In this document: positions 36,017-45,283 of the stretch, piece after piece
Layout: each line of letters begins with the position of its first letter
Numbering within the stretch: the stretch's first letter is position 1
Source: Rhodospirillaceae bacterium
Lineage (GTDB): Bacteria; Pseudomonadota; Alphaproteobacteria; UBA6615
Length of the DNA: 64,000 nucleotides
Assembly: GCA_018667335.1 (NCBI GenBank)
Contig: JABIVD010000007.1
Location: forward strand, 1-64,000
Direction: 5' to 3'
Position numbers and translations under genes: made by a program
Notes under the pieces: model-generated
What the model was told of the DNA's origin: nothing
What the model saw: only the letters and a program-made list of their open reading frames with translations
Databases searched by the model: none

Positions 36017-36087
36017 CAGAAACGTTGTGGCGGTCGGCCCTGCCTTCTAACATGGCCCATGGCTGCGAAAGCTGGAAACCTGATCTC

Positions 36088-36579
36088 ATGACGAACAAGC
36101 GAGCCGGAGGCCTGCGCGCCATCGGCGCCGAGAGCAGCCGCGCCACCGCGCCGATCCGGCGAAAGCGTGGATTCTTCGAAGCGAGCGTCTTCTCGGACTG
36201 GCACGATATCGTCGGCGACGACCTTGCCAACCAGTGCGTGCCGATGCGGCTGGTCCGCGGTCCCGAGGGCGAAGGCGGAACTCTTCATGTCAAGGTAACG
36301 GGACCGCTCGCGCTCGAACTGCAGCATCTAGAGCCCCAGGTCATCGAACGCATCAATTCCTTCTACGGCTTCCGCGCGGTCGCTGGCCTGCGCCTGCATC
36401 AGGGCCCAATCTCCGCACCAGAGCGCCGCAAGCCCACCGAAACCCTCCAGGCCAAAGCCTCCGACATGGCCCAGCTCGATGAGAATCTCGCGACCGTCGA
36501 AGATCCCGAGCTTCGCCGCGCATTGCGGGAATTCGGTGAATCCGTACTGGCGCGCAACAAGTCAAACGACGACAGCTGA
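36088..36579 (+). CDS. DUF721 (DciA-like) domain protein
   Basis: 163-residue protein with the DUF721 core: KRGFFEASVFSDWHDIVGDD, then a strand region GGTLHVKVTGPLALELQHLE and PQVIERINSFYGFRAVAGLR. The DUF721 family includes DciA, a loader of the replicative helicase in bacteria lacking DnaC, but that function is not shown for this subgroup. The ATG at 36088 gives the normal start. It is divergent from mutY and followed by dsbA and smc, a conserved order in alphaproteobacteria. Confidence 0.85.
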   Translation: MTNKRAGGLRAIGAESSRATAPIRRKRGFFEASVFSDWHDIVGDDLANQCVPMRLVRGPEGEGGTLHVKVTGPLALELQHLEPQVIERINSFYGFRAVAGLRLHQGPISAPERRKPTETLQAKASDMAQLDENLATVEDPELRRALREFGESVLARNKSNDDS

Positions 36580-36691
36580 CCCACGCCGGAACCATCCTGC
36601 GGCGTGACAACGGTCTCCTTTCCGTCACAATCGCCTGCCAGGATCGCCCACAGGGCGTGTAAACAATTGGTACAATGCGCTTTTTCCGCGC

Positions 36692-36721
36692 TTGTGCCGC
36701 ATGAACGCAGGTCCGTATAAT
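36692..36721 (+). promoter_or_regulatory. Predicted sigma70-type promoter of the DsbA-like gene
   Basis: TTGTGC (36692-36697) and a perfect TATAAT (36716-36721) are 18 bp apart, 28 bp before the GTG start at 36750. The predicted leader has a strong GGAGGAAG ribosome-binding site. The 170-bp gap after DUF721 holds nothing else obvious. Confidence 0.6.
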
Positions 36722-36749
36722 CAGCTATATCTTGTGTCTGGAGGAAGAA

Positions 36750-37370
36750 GTGCGTCTATATAAAGGAATAGGAACCGCCCTGGCCGGCGCGATCGCACTC
36801 GTGTTCGCGGCGACGTCCGCGCCCGCTCAGCAGGCGATCGATGCCACCGCGGCGTTGCAGGAGCGTTCGATCGGCAGCCCCGACGCACCGGTGACGGTGA
36901 TCGAATATTTCTCGCTCACCTGCCCCCATTGCGCGAGCTTCCACAACGACATCTATGGCGACCTCAAACAAAAGTACGTGGACACGGGCAAGGTGCGCTT
37001 CGTCTACAAGGAGTTCCCGCGCGACGGCGTCGACCTGCGGGCCGGGATGATGGCGCGTTGCGCCGACCCGCGCCGCTATGCGGGCCTCGTCCAGGTCCTG
37101 TTCAAGAATCAACCCAACTGGACGCGCTCGAGCGACCCTGTGGGTGAATTGGCAAAGATCGGACGGTTGGCGGGTATTGACGACGCCACATTCCAGAGTT
37201 GCCTGGCGTCAGAGGAACTCGCGAACGGGCTCCTCGCCGAGCGGCAAAACGCAAGCGCGCTGGGCGTTCAGAGTACACCGACATTCGCAATCGACGGACA
37301 GCTTTACCCGGGTTCCCGGTCGATCGAGGAATTCTCGGAAATCATCGACCCGCTTCTGGCGAACAAGTGA
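36750..37370 (+). CDS. DsbA-family thiol:disulfide interchange protein
   Basis: 206-residue periplasmic thioredoxin-fold protein. The signal peptide covers about 27 residues (cleavage after SAPAQ). The active site is SLTCPHCASFH with Cys58 and Cys61, as in DsbA-type oxidases, and the cis-proline loop is GVQSTPTFAIDGQ. The GTG at 36750 sits 6 bp after GGAGG and gives the best signal peptide. It lies 61 bp upstream of smc, as in many alphaproteobacteria. It probably oxidises secreted proteins; a DsbC/G-type role cannot be excluded. Confidence 0.92.
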   Translation: MRLYKGIGTALAGAIALVFAATSAPAQQAIDATAALQERSIGSPDAPVTVIEYFSLTCPHCASFHNDIYGDLKQKYVDTGKVRFVYKEFPRDGVDLRAGMMARCADPRRYAGLVQVLFKNQPNWTRSSDPVGELAKIGRLAGIDDATFQSCLASEELANGLLAERQNASALGVQSTPTFAIDGQLYPGSRSIEEFSEIIDPLLANK

Positions 37371-37431
37371 TTCGGTGTTCACAATGCGCGGCGTCTTCTA
37401 GACAGAGTTCTTACTTGGGGGTTACGTACCG

Positions 37432-40400
37432 GTGCAGTTCAACAAGCTGAGACTGACAGGCTTCAAATCGTTCGTCGACGGGACCGATCTTGATATCGCG
37501 CCCGGCCTGACCGGTATTGTCGGCCCCAACGGGTGCGGCAAGTCCAACCTCGTGGAGGCGCTCCGCTGGGTCATGGGCGAGACCTCGGCCAAGCAAATGC
37601 GCGGCGGCGGCATGGATGACGTCATTTTCGGCGGCACGTCGGATCGTCCGGCTCGCAACGCGGCCGAAGTTGTCCTCAGCCTCGACAACAAGGAACGCTC
37701 GGCGCCAACCCAGTTCAACAGTTCCGACGACATCGAGATCTCGCGACGCATCGAGCGCGAGAAAGGCTCGAACTACAAGATCAACGGCGGCGATGTGCGC
37801 GCGCGCGATGTGCAGATCCTGTTTGCCGACCAGGCGACCGGGCCGCGCTCCACAGCACTGGTCAGTCAGGGCCGGGTCGGGGCGCTGATCAACGCCAGGC
37901 CCGCGGACCGCCGCATTCTGCTGGAAGAGGCGGCCGGCATCACCGGGCTGCATTCGCGCCGCCACGAGGCCGAGCTGCGCCTGCGCGCCGCCGAGAACAA
38001 CCTCGAGCGCCTCGACGATGTCATGGTGACGCTCGACGCCCAGCTGCAGGGTCTCAAGAAACAGGTCCGCCAGGCCCGGCGCTACAAGAACATCTCCCAC
38101 GATATTCGCCGCACCGAAGCGACCGTCCTGCACCATCGCTGGTCGGCCGCCGGAACCGACCTCGCGAACGCCGAAGAGCGCTTGCGCAATTCCGAGACCG
38201 TGGTTGCCGAGCAGACCCGGGTCGTGTCCGAGGCGACGCGGCTGCGCGAGAGCGCGGCGGCTGAGCTGGTGCCGTTGCGCGAGACCGAGGCGGCAGCCGC
38301 CGCCGAACTGCAGACCCTCAACCTCGCGCGCGAGGAACTCGACGCCGAAGAGCAGCGCAACCGAACAGCCACCGAGCAGTGGGAAACCCGCCTGACGCAG
38401 ATCGAGGCCGATCTGGGCCGCGAGCGCGGCCTCGCCGCCGAAGCGCGCAATGCGCTGACCCGGCTGGGCACGGAGAAGGCAGAGATCGAGCGCGCCTGCG
38501 CCGGTGAGGACGAACTCATCGCGGAAACCCGCGCAGCCCTCGCGGCACGCGCCGGCCGCGTCGAGGCCATCGAAGCCGAGCTCACCCAGTTGATGGAGCG
38601 CCTGGCGACGGGCGAGGCCCAGATCACCGCGCTCGAGCGCGAGGTCGGCGAGCTCTCCGCCCGCCGGCGCCGGCTCGAGACACAAAACGACGAGGCCAAG
38701 GCCGAACGCGCAGCGATCGAAGAACAGGGACTCTCGTCGGACGAGCTTGAGACCGCGGAAACACGCCTGAACGGCGCCGAGGAAAACCTCAAGAGCGCCC
38801 GTACCACCCTCGACACGACCGAGGCCGCTCGCGAACTTGCCGATGTCGAACGCGACAAGGCCCGGGATACACGCTCTCAGGCCGATGAGGCCCTGTCGCG
38901 GCTGCGCGCCGAAGCCGGCGCGCTCGAGGATCTGCTCGCCACGGAGGCCGAGGCGCTCGACGCAGACTGGACACCGATGATCGATGCGATCGATGTGTCC
39001 GTCGGTTATGAGGCGGCCCTGGGTGCCGCGCTTGGCGAAGACCTGGACGCGCCGTCGGATGACCGCGCCCCACGTCATTGGCAGTTGATGGGAGCGCCGA
39101 GCGAGGACCCCGGCCTGCCGGCGGGTGCCCAGCCGCTCAGCGAATTTGTCAGCAAGTCCGGCCCACTTGCACGCCGACTGGCGCAGATCGGCGTGGTCGA
39201 AGATGCCGAGACCGGCGAACGTCTCGCCCGTGAGCTGAAAACCGGCCAGCGGCTCGTCGACCGCTCGGGAAATTTCTGGCGCTGGGACGGGTACACATCG
39301 CGCAACGATGCACGCTCGACCACATCAACCCGCTTGCGCCAGCGCAATCGCCTGACCGAACTGGGCGGACGGATCACGACGACCGAGACCGACTTCGAGA
39401 AAATCGATGCCGAACATCGCGCCGCGCGCGAGGCCGCCGACCACGCCGGTGATGCCGCCCGGGCGGCACGCGCTGCCCTCGAGGCCGCCGACGATACCGC
39501 AGCAGACGCGCGGCGCGCCCATGCCGGCCTGGCCCGCGAATTCGCGGCACGCATCGCGCGCCATGAGAATCTGGGGGAAACCCTGGCCCGCATTCAGACC
39601 GACATCGCCGACATCGATACCCGCCTGGACGATGCGCGCACCCGCCGTGCCGCCGTCGGTGATCTCGATGCACTCCGCGCCAACACCCAGGCATTGCGCG
39701 GCCAACTCAACGAAGCCCGCGCGGCCTCCGCGGCGGCACAAAGCGAACATGATCGGCTGGTGCGCGAGTCCGAGGAACGTCATCGCCGCATCACCGCGCT
39801 GGCAGCCGAGGAAACATCCTGGCAGGCCCGCGACAATGGTGCCGGCGAACGCATTGGCGAACTTGAGGCCCGTGACGCGCAGGCGCGCGGTGAATTGCAG
39901 ACACTCGCCGCCCGACCGGCCGAGATCGAGACCCAACGCAACGCGCTGATGGACCGGCTGACCGCATCCGAGACCCGCCGCAACGAGGCCGCAGATGCCG
40001 TCGCGCGTGCCGATGAGCGCCTGTCCCAGGCTGAGCGCACGATGCGCGATGCCGAGGCAAGGCTCGGGGAGGTCCGCGAAGACAAGGTCCGCACCGAATC
40101 GGCGGTCGCCCAGTCGAACCAGACGCTGCAGACCGTGATCGAGCGCATCGCCGAACGCCTGGAGTGCAAGCCCGAGCAGGTGCTGGCCCTGGCCGAGATC
40201 GCCGAGGGCAAGGAACTGCCGGATCTCGTCTCGTCCGACCGCCGCCTCGAGCGGCTGCTGCGCGAGCGCGACAATATGGGGCCGGTGAACCTGCGCGCGG
40301 AGCAGGAATCAGAGGAACTGACCGAGAAAATCGAGACGATCCAGACCGAACGCGAAGACCTCGTGTCGGCGATCGATCGCCTGCGGCGCGGCATCGCCAG

Positions 40401-40902
40401 CCTCAACCGCGAGGCCCGTCAACGGCTGCTCACCTCGTTCCAGGAGGTCGACAAGCACTTCCAGGAACTGTTCGTACGCCTGTTCGGCGGTGGACGCGCC
40501 CATCTCGAACTGACCGACGCGGAAGACCCGCTCGAAGCCGGGCTTGAGATCTTCGCCAGCCCGCCGGGCAAGAAGCTGCAGTCCCTGTCGCTGCTGTCGG
40601 GCGGCGAGCAGGCACTGACGGCGACCGCGCTGTTGTTTGCCGTGTTCCTGACCAATCCGGCGCCGATCTGCGTGCTCGATGAGGTCGACGCCCCGCTCGA
40701 CGATGCCAACGTGGACAGGTTCTGCAATCTGCTCGACTATATTTCCACGATCGGCACGACCCGCTTCCTGATCGTCACCCATCACCGTTTGACGATGGCC
40801 CGTATGGACCGCCTATATGGTGTGACGATGCCGGAACGCGGCGTCAGTCAGCTCGTCTCGGTCGACCTTCGCGGGGCTGAGGAAATTCGCGCCATCGCGT
40901 AG
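37432..40902 (+). CDS. smc: Chromosome segregation protein SMC
   Basis: 1156-residue condensin ATPase that organises the chromosome. The head starts with LRLTGFKSFVDGTDL and Walker A GPNGCGKSN at 31-39, with the Q-loop region ALRWVMGETSAKQMRGGGMD. Two long coiled coils flank a hinge at about 515-625 (DWTPMIDAIDVSVGYEAALG to WRWDGYTSRN). The C-terminal head has the signature SLLSGGEQALTATALL near 1053 and Walker B ICVLDEVDAPLDDANVDRF near 1079. The start is a GTG at 37432 with GGGGG 10 bp upstream. ScpA/ScpB partners are not in this window. Length fits the family. Confidence 0.96.
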   Translation: MQFNKLRLTGFKSFVDGTDLDIAPGLTGIVGPNGCGKSNLVEALRWVMGETSAKQMRGGGMDDVIFGGTSDRPARNAAEVVLSLDNKERSAPTQFNSSDDIEISRRIEREKGSNYKINGGDVRARDVQILFADQATGPRSTALVSQGRVGALINARPADRRILLEEAAGITGLHSRRHEAELRLRAAENNLERLDDVMVTLDAQLQGLKKQVRQARRYKNISHDIRRTEATVLHHRWSAAGTDLANAEERLRNSETVVAEQTRVVSEATRLRESAAAELVPLRETEAAAAAELQTLNLAREELDAEEQRNRTATEQWETRLTQIEADLGRERGLAAEARNALTRLGTEKAEIERACAGEDELIAETRAALAARAGRVEAIEAELTQLMERLATGEAQITALEREVGELSARRRRLETQNDEAKAERAAIEEQGLSSDELETAETRLNGAEENLKSARTTLDTTEAARELADVERDKARDTRSQADEALSRLRAEAGALEDLLATEAEALDADWTPMIDAIDVSVGYEAALGAALGEDLDAPSDDRAPRHWQLMGAPSEDPGLPAGAQPLSEFVSKSGPLARRLAQIGVVEDAETGERLARELKTGQRLVDRSGNFWRWDGYTSRNDARSTTSTRLRQRNRLTELGGRITTTETDFEKIDAEHRAAREAADHAGDAARAARAALEAADDTAADARRAHAGLAREFAARIARHENLGETLARIQTDIADIDTRLDDARTRRAAVGDLDALRANTQALRGQLNEARAASAAAQSEHDRLVRESEERHRRITALAAEETSWQARDNGAGERIGELEARDAQARGELQTLAARPAEIETQRNALMDRLTASETRRNEAADAVARADERLSQAERTMRDAEARLGEVREDKVRTESAVAQSNQTLQTVIERIAERLECKPEQVLALAEIAEGKELPDLVSSDRRLERLLRERDNMGPVNLRAEQESEELTEKIETIQTEREDLVSAIDRLRRGIASLNREARQRLLTSFQEVDKHFQELFVRLFGGGRAHLELTDAEDPLEAGLEIFASPPGKKLQSLSLLSGGEQALTATALLFAVFLTNPAPICVLDEVDAPLDDANVDRFCNLLDYISTIGTTRFLIVTHHRLTMARMDRLYGVTMPERGVSQLVSVDLRGAEEIRAIA

Positions 40903-40982
40903 TTTTTTTGTTCCGGCCCCCTCTCTGTTTTCCCCCGGTTTTCTGCGGCATTTTGACCATCTCGCATGTGCGGAATGTCGCC

Positions 40983-41011
40983 TTGACTTGCCTAGGGGCG
41001 GTCGCTACTTT
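40983..41011 (+). promoter_or_regulatory. Predicted promoter of the ATP synthase FO operon
   Basis: TTGACT (40983-40988) and TACTTT (41006-41011) are separated by 17 bp in the 174-bp gap after smc. The distance to the atpI start (41077) is 65 bp. It is the only good match in the gap and fits an independent strong promoter for atpI-B-E-F'-F. Confidence 0.6.
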
Positions 41012-41076
41012 GCGCTCGCTTTCGGGTGCCGGTCCTATCGGACTGAGGGAACAGCAATTCGGGGAAGAGTGGGTCC

Positions 41077-41409
41077 ATGACAGATCCGGACCAGCCGCCC
41101 GAACTGCCTGAACTCAAACGGCGCCTTGGCAAGGTTCGCGACCGGCGCGCGGGGGAAATACGAAAAGCCTCGTCCCGGCCGAGAGGTGGTGCTTCGGATA
41201 TGGGCGTCGGCATAAAAGTCGCCGTCGATCTGGTTGCCGGAGTAGGTTTTGGCGGGGGTATCGGCTGGAGCCTGGACTGGTGGTTGGGCACGAAGCCCTG
41301 GTTGTTGGTGGTGTTTTTGATGTTTGGATTTGCCGCGGGTTTGTTGAACGTCGTTCGAACCGCAAATCAGGCAAGCAAGCCAAAGACCGACGGCGATACC
41401 GACGCGTAG
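41077..41409 (+). CDS. atpI: ATP synthase assembly protein AtpI/AtpZ
   Basis: 110-residue small membrane protein of the AtpI/AtpZ group. A charged N-terminal half (PELPELKRRLGKVRDRRAGE) precedes two membrane helices (VAVDLVAGVGFGGGIGWSLD and PWLLVVFLMFGFAAGLLNVV). It is associated with c-ring assembly, and with Mg2+ or Ca2+ transport in some bacteria. First gene of the FO operon, 48 bp upstream of atpB. Confidence 0.9.
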   Translation: MTDPDQPPELPELKRRLGKVRDRRAGEIRKASSRPRGGASDMGVGIKVAVDLVAGVGFGGGIGWSLDWWLGTKPWLLVVFLMFGFAAGLLNVVRTANQASKPKTDGDTDA

Positions 41410-41457
41410 TTACCGGCGCGTGGGATACAATGCCGAATAAGACTGGAGAGTACCCGG

Positions 41458-42192
41458 GTGGCTAGCCCTCTCGAACAATTCACAATCGTACCGATCATCG
41501 ATATCGAAGTAGCTGATATCGATATTTCGTTCACGAATTCATCGCTCTGGATGGCAATCACAGCGGCGGTTCTGGTGATCTTCATGGTCGTCAGCACCCA
41601 GCGCCGCGCGTTGGTGCCCGGACGCCTGCAGGCGTCGGTGGAGTATTTCTATCAAATCATCGCCGACATGGTGCGCGACAATGTGGGATCCCAGGGTCGT
41701 CCCTATTTCCCGTTCATCTTCAGCCTGTTCATGTTCATCCTGTTCGGCAATCTGCTCGGCCTGATTCCCGGCGCGTTCACCTTTACCAGCCATCTGGCGG
41801 TGACATTCGCGATGGCCGCGTTCATTTTCGTCGGGGTCACCATCATTGGCCTGGTGACGCACGGCTTTAAGTTCTTCTCGCTGTTCTTCCCGCATGGCGC
41901 GCCGATCGTCTCGGCGCCGGTCCTGATCCCGATTGAGATCATTTCCTATTTCTCACGTCCGATCAGTCTGTCCGTGCGTTTGTTCGCCAATATGACCGTC
42001 GGCCATGTGCTGCTCAAAGTGATCGGCGGCGGCGTTGTCGCGCTTGGCGGCTTCTGGGTTCTGCCCGGGTTGCTGCCGCTGGCCTTCCTGATCGCCATCA
42101 CGCTGCTTGAGGTGATGATTGCCGTCATCCAGGCCTACGTGTTTGCCATCCTCACATGCGTCTATCTGAACGACGCACTGCATCTACATTAG
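41458..42192 (+). CDS. atpB: ATP synthase FO subunit a
   Basis: 244-residue inner-membrane stator subunit forming the proton half-channels against the c-ring. The essential Arg is in the segment PISLSVRLFANMTVGHVLLK. The last helix block LPLAFLIAITLLEVMIAVIQ and AYVFAILTCVYLNDALHLH is family-typical. The start is a GTG at 41458 after a GGAGAG ribosome-binding site. Six helices can be traced. Second gene of the FO operon. Confidence 0.96.
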   Translation: MASPLEQFTIVPIIDIEVADIDISFTNSSLWMAITAAVLVIFMVVSTQRRALVPGRLQASVEYFYQIIADMVRDNVGSQGRPYFPFIFSLFMFILFGNLLGLIPGAFTFTSHLAVTFAMAAFIFVGVTIIGLVTHGFKFFSLFFPHGAPIVSAPVLIPIEIISYFSRPISLSVRLFANMTVGHVLLKVIGGGVVALGGFWVLPGLLPLAFLIAITLLEVMIAVIQAYVFAILTCVYLNDALHLH

Positions 42193-42225
42193 TCCCCAAT
42201 ACGAGAAAGCTTGAAGGAGCCTGTA

Positions 42226-42465
42226 ATGATGGAACTCGAAGTCGCAACGCAATTCGCGCGTTTGATCGGTGCCGGCCTGGCCGCCATCGGTATGGTTGGT
42301 GCCGGTATTGGTGTTGGTCGCATTTGGGCCAGCTACATCGAAGCAATCGGTCGCAACCCAGCCGCCAAGGAAGAGATTGGCGCGTTCATCTGGATCGGGT
42401 TCGCGGTCACGGAAGCCATCGCGCTGTTCGCGCTGATTATGGCTTTCATCATCCTCGCCGGTTAA
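42226..42465 (+). CDS. atpE: ATP synthase FO subunit c
   Basis: 79-residue hairpin proteolipid of the rotor ring. Helix 1 is rich in glycine (GAGLAAIGMVGAGIGVGRIW), the polar loop is IGRNPAAKEE, and helix 2 has the ion-carrying Glu in GFAVTEAIALFALIMAFII. The ion-binding site lacks the Gln/Ser pattern of sodium enzymes, so protons are the likely coupling ion. The ATG at 42226 has GAAGGAG 8 bp upstream; the next ATG at 42229 is a possible alternative. Confidence 0.96.
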   Translation: MMELEVATQFARLIGAGLAAIGMVGAGIGVGRIWASYIEAIGRNPAAKEEIGAFIWIGFAVTEAIALFALIMAFIILAG

Positions 42466-42556
42466 TCGAGACCGGACGCAACGGTTTACGGTCACCTGAC
42501 CGGCTGCCCTGGGCATGACCGGTCGGTGACCTGATCCAAAGCGGAAGAGCGCCAAG

Positions 42557-43048
42557 ATGCCTCAGTTTGAACCCTCCTCATTCGCGAGCCAGATTTTCTG
42601 GCTGGTCGTTTGTTTCGCCGTCGTCTTCCTGTTCGCGTGGCGTATCGCCCTGCCGCGGATTTCCGCGACGATCGATAACCGCCACCAGCGGATCGATGGC
42701 GACATCGCGCGTGCTGAGGAATTGGCGAGCGAGGCCGAAGAGGTGCTCGCCGCCTATGAGGCGGAATTGGCAAAGGCACGCGCCGGCGCGCAGGAACAGA
42801 TTCATCTGGCCGCGGAAGCCGCGACAGCGGAAGCTGACAAGCGCAATGCCGTCCTGACCGAGAAACTCTCGGCGGATGCCAACGCCGCGCACAAGCGGAT
42901 CGACGATGCACGGCAAGCTGCGGCAGCCAATGTGGCCGAGCTGGTGGAGGATATCGCCAGCCAGGCCGTCGAACGCCTGATCGGTGTGACGCCGGACAGT
43001 GGCGCCGTCCGCAAGGCGATCGACGACGCCGTCGGAGGACGTTCATAA
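42557..43048 (+). CDS. atpF': ATP synthase FO subunit b'
   Basis: 163-residue peripheral stalk subunit with one N-terminal helix (SQIFWLVVCFAVVFLFAWRI) and a long Ala/Glu-rich amphipathic helix. The pattern FWLVVCF plus ALPRISATIDNRHQRIDGDI marks the b' form found together with b in alphaproteobacteria and cyanobacteria. Its stop overlaps the atpF start by one base (TAATG), so the two stalk subunits are translationally coupled at a 1:1 ratio. Confidence 0.94.
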   Translation: MPQFEPSSFASQIFWLVVCFAVVFLFAWRIALPRISATIDNRHQRIDGDIARAEELASEAEEVLAAYEAELAKARAGAQEQIHLAAEAATAEADKRNAVLTEKLSADANAAHKRIDDARQAAAANVAELVEDIASQAVERLIGVTPDSGAVRKAIDDAVGGRS

Positions 43049-43611
43049 TGTGGGCTCGGCTGACCATTGCCGTCGCGGCGCTTATGGTGCCTGCGGGGCC
43101 CGCCGTGGCCGCAGACGATCATGCTTCGTTTTTCGAGAAACCGGAGACCTGGGTCCTCATTGCCTTCATCATTTTCGTGGTGGGCATGTACCGGCCGGTC
43201 ACGCGGATGATGGGGGCCAAACTCGATGGTCGCACCGAGGCCATCAAGACAGAGCTGGACGAGGCGCAGCGCCTGCGCGAGGAGGCGCAGCACACGCTGG
43301 CCGAATATCAGCGCAAGCAGCGTGACGCACTGAGCGAAGCCGAGGGCATCGTCGCCGAAGCACGCGAAGAGGCAAAGCGCATTGAGGTGAACCTCCAGGC
43401 GCGCACCGAAGACACGCTCAAGCGCCGGGAACAGCAGGCACTCGATATGATTGCTGCGGCCGAAGCCCGCGCCATCGCCGATGTGCGCGCACTGGCCGCC
43501 GACATCGCGATCGACGCGACCCGGCGGATCCTGACCGAGACCGTCGAGGGCCAAAAGGGTGACGAACTGGTCAACGAGGCGATCCGGGAAGTGCCAGGCA
43601 AGCTCAACTAG
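43048..43611 (+). CDS. atpF: ATP synthase FO subunit b
   Basis: 187-residue peripheral stalk subunit. An N-terminal extension resembling a signal sequence (LTIAVAALMVPAGPAVAA) precedes the membrane helix (TWVLIAFIIFVVGMYRPVTR) and the long helical stalk (DEAQRLREEAQHTLAEYQRK onward). It closes the FO operon and is followed 34 bp later by a strong intrinsic terminator. F1 genes are elsewhere, as is usual in alphaproteobacteria. Confidence 0.94.
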   Translation: MWARLTIAVAALMVPAGPAVAADDHASFFEKPETWVLIAFIIFVVGMYRPVTRMMGAKLDGRTEAIKTELDEAQRLREEAQHTLAEYQRKQRDALSEAEGIVAEAREEAKRIEVNLQARTEDTLKRREQQALDMIAAAEARAIADVRALAADIAIDATRRILTETVEGQKGDELVNEAIREVPGKLN

Positions 43612-43645
43612 ACGCGGCCGCCGCAGTTCGCGACGCGCAGCAGAG

Positions 43646-43670
43646 AGGCCCCGCCATACGGGGCCTTTTT
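43646..43670 (+). terminator. Intrinsic terminator of the FO operon
   Basis: AGGCCCCG (43646-43653), loop CCATA, CGGGGCCT (43659-43666) and a T-run to 43670. It ends the plus-strand FO operon just before the convergent gcvPB stop at 43697. Confidence 0.92.
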
Positions 43671-43696
43671 CATGTCCTCCGCTTGAGAAGAGCCTT

Positions 43697-45283
43697 TTAC
43701 TCCGCCGCCTCGGCCGTCGGTATTTCCGGCATCCAGCGCAGGACCGGACTGCGTGCCGCGGCCGTCTCATCGAGGCGCCGTCGCGGGGTGAGCCGCGGCG
43801 CGGCGGCAAATGAATCGCCATCACCGGCCTGAACCCGCGCGGCCAGCGACCGGACCACCGCGATGAAATTGTCGAGCTCGCGCTTGGATTCGGTCTCTGT
43901 CGGCTCGATCAACATCGCCCCATGCACCACCAGCGGGAAATACATGGTCATCGGGTGATACCCCTCGTCGATCATCGCCTTGGCGAAATCCAGGGTGGTC
44001 ACACCGGAATCCTTGAGGAACCGGTCATCGAACAGGCATTCATGCATGCAGGGGCCATCGAAGGCGGTGGTCATCACATCCGAGAGCTGGGCCATCACAT
44101 AGTTCGCGTTGAGCACCGCATCGTTGGCGACCTGACGCAACCCGTCCCGGCCATGGCTGAGCATGTAGGCATAGGCGCGGATGAACATGCCCATCTGCCC
44201 ATGAAACCCCTTCAGGCGCCCGAACGGCTTCGCCGCCCCCGCATCTGCGCCATGTTCCACCAGGGCGAACCCTTCATCGCCATGGACGACCCAGGGCGTG
44301 GGTGCGAACGGCGCCAGCGCATCTGACAGCACGACTGGTCCCGCACCCGGTCCGCCGCCACCGTGGGGCGTCGAGAAGGTCTTGTGCAGGTTGATATGCA
44401 TGCAGTCGATGCCCAGATCACCCGGCCGCACCCGCCCGACGATGGCGTTGAAATTCGCCCCGTCGCAGTAGAAATAACCGCCAACGTCATGGATCAAGCC
44501 CGCGATCTCGATCATATCGTTCTCGAACAGCCCGCAGGTGTTCGGGTTGGTGATCATGATCCCGGCCACATCATCATCGAGCTTGTCGGCGAACGCCTTC
44601 ACATCCACCCGTCCGCGCGCATCCGAGGGAATCGCATCGACCGCAAAGCCGCACGCCGCCGCCGTGGCAGGATTCGTCCCGTGGGCGGAATCCGGCACCA
44701 GGATGCGCCGACGGGTCGTCGGCCCGCCCTCCCGGTCGTCCAGCGCGGCACGAATGGCCATCACGCCGCACAGCTCGCCATGGGCGCCGGCCGCCGGTGA
44801 CATGGCCACCGCCGGCATGCCGGTCAGTTCCTTGAGCCAGTGCGCCAGGGAATCGATCAGCTCCAGTGCGCCCTGGGTGGTTGAGTCCGGCTGCATCGGG
44901 TGCAGGTTCGCGAACCCCGGCAAACGCACCACCTTCTCGTTGAGCCGTGGGTTGTGCTTCATCGTGCATGAACCGAGCGGGTAGGTGCCCATATCGATCG
45001 CGTAATTCTTTTGCGACAGGCGGGTGAAATGTCGCACGATTTCCGGCTCGCTCGCGCTCGGCAGCCCGATCGGTGCGTTGCGCTCGAGCCCACCCAGCCG
45101 GTTCTTGACCGGACCGGGATCGGGCAGATCGACGCCGACCGCGCCCGGGTTGTCGATCTCGAACAGCAACGGCTCTTCCAGGCGCAAACCCTGATGCCCA
45201 TGCACCGTGTCGAGCCCGCCCGCCGGCCCACCCACCGGCGTTGTGGGCGACGACCGGCTCAAATCTTTCGAATGCCCGCTCAT
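43697..45283 (-). CDS. gcvPB: Glycine dehydrogenase (decarboxylating) subunit 2
   Basis: C-terminal half of the P-protein, which decarboxylates glycine and passes the aminomethyl group to the H-protein lipoyl arm. The 528-residue product carries the PLP lysine in [20 protein letters not shown] and the glycine-binding segments [31 protein letters not shown] and [15 protein letters not shown]. The ATG at 45283 overlaps the gcvPA stop (ATGA). Last gene of the riboswitch-controlled gcvT-H-PA-PB operon. Confidence 0.96.
   Translation of the reverse strand: MSGHSKDLSRSSPTTPVGGPAGGLDTVHGHQGLRLEEPLLFEIDNPGAVGVDLPDPGPVKNRLGGLERNAPIGLPSASEPEIVRHFTRLSQKNYAIDMGTYPLGSCTMKHNPRLNEKVVRLPGFANLHPMQPDSTTQGALELIDSLAHWLKELTGMPAVAMSPAAGAHGELCGVMAIRAALDDREGGPTTRRRILVPDSAHGTNPATAAACGFAVDAIPSDARGRVDVKAFADKLDDDVAGIMITNPNTCGLFENDMIEIAGLIHDVGGYFYCDGANFNAIVGRVRPGDLGIDCMHINLHKTFSTPHGGGGPGAGPVVLSDALAPFAPTPWVVHGDEGFALVEHGADAGAAKPFGRLKGFHGQMGMFIRAYAYMLSHGRDGLRQVANDAVLNANYVMAQLSDVMTTAFDGPCMHECLFDDRFLKDSGVTTLDFAKAMIDEGYHPMTMYFPLVVHGAMLIEPTETESKRELDNFIAVVRSLAARVQAGDGDSFAAAPRLTPRRRLDETAAARSPVLRWMPEIPTAEAAE

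Noticed and set aside
37411-39078. 555-codon minus-strand frame inside smc
   Set aside because: Shadow of the coiled-coil coding sequence; smc is complete and has both ATPase halves.
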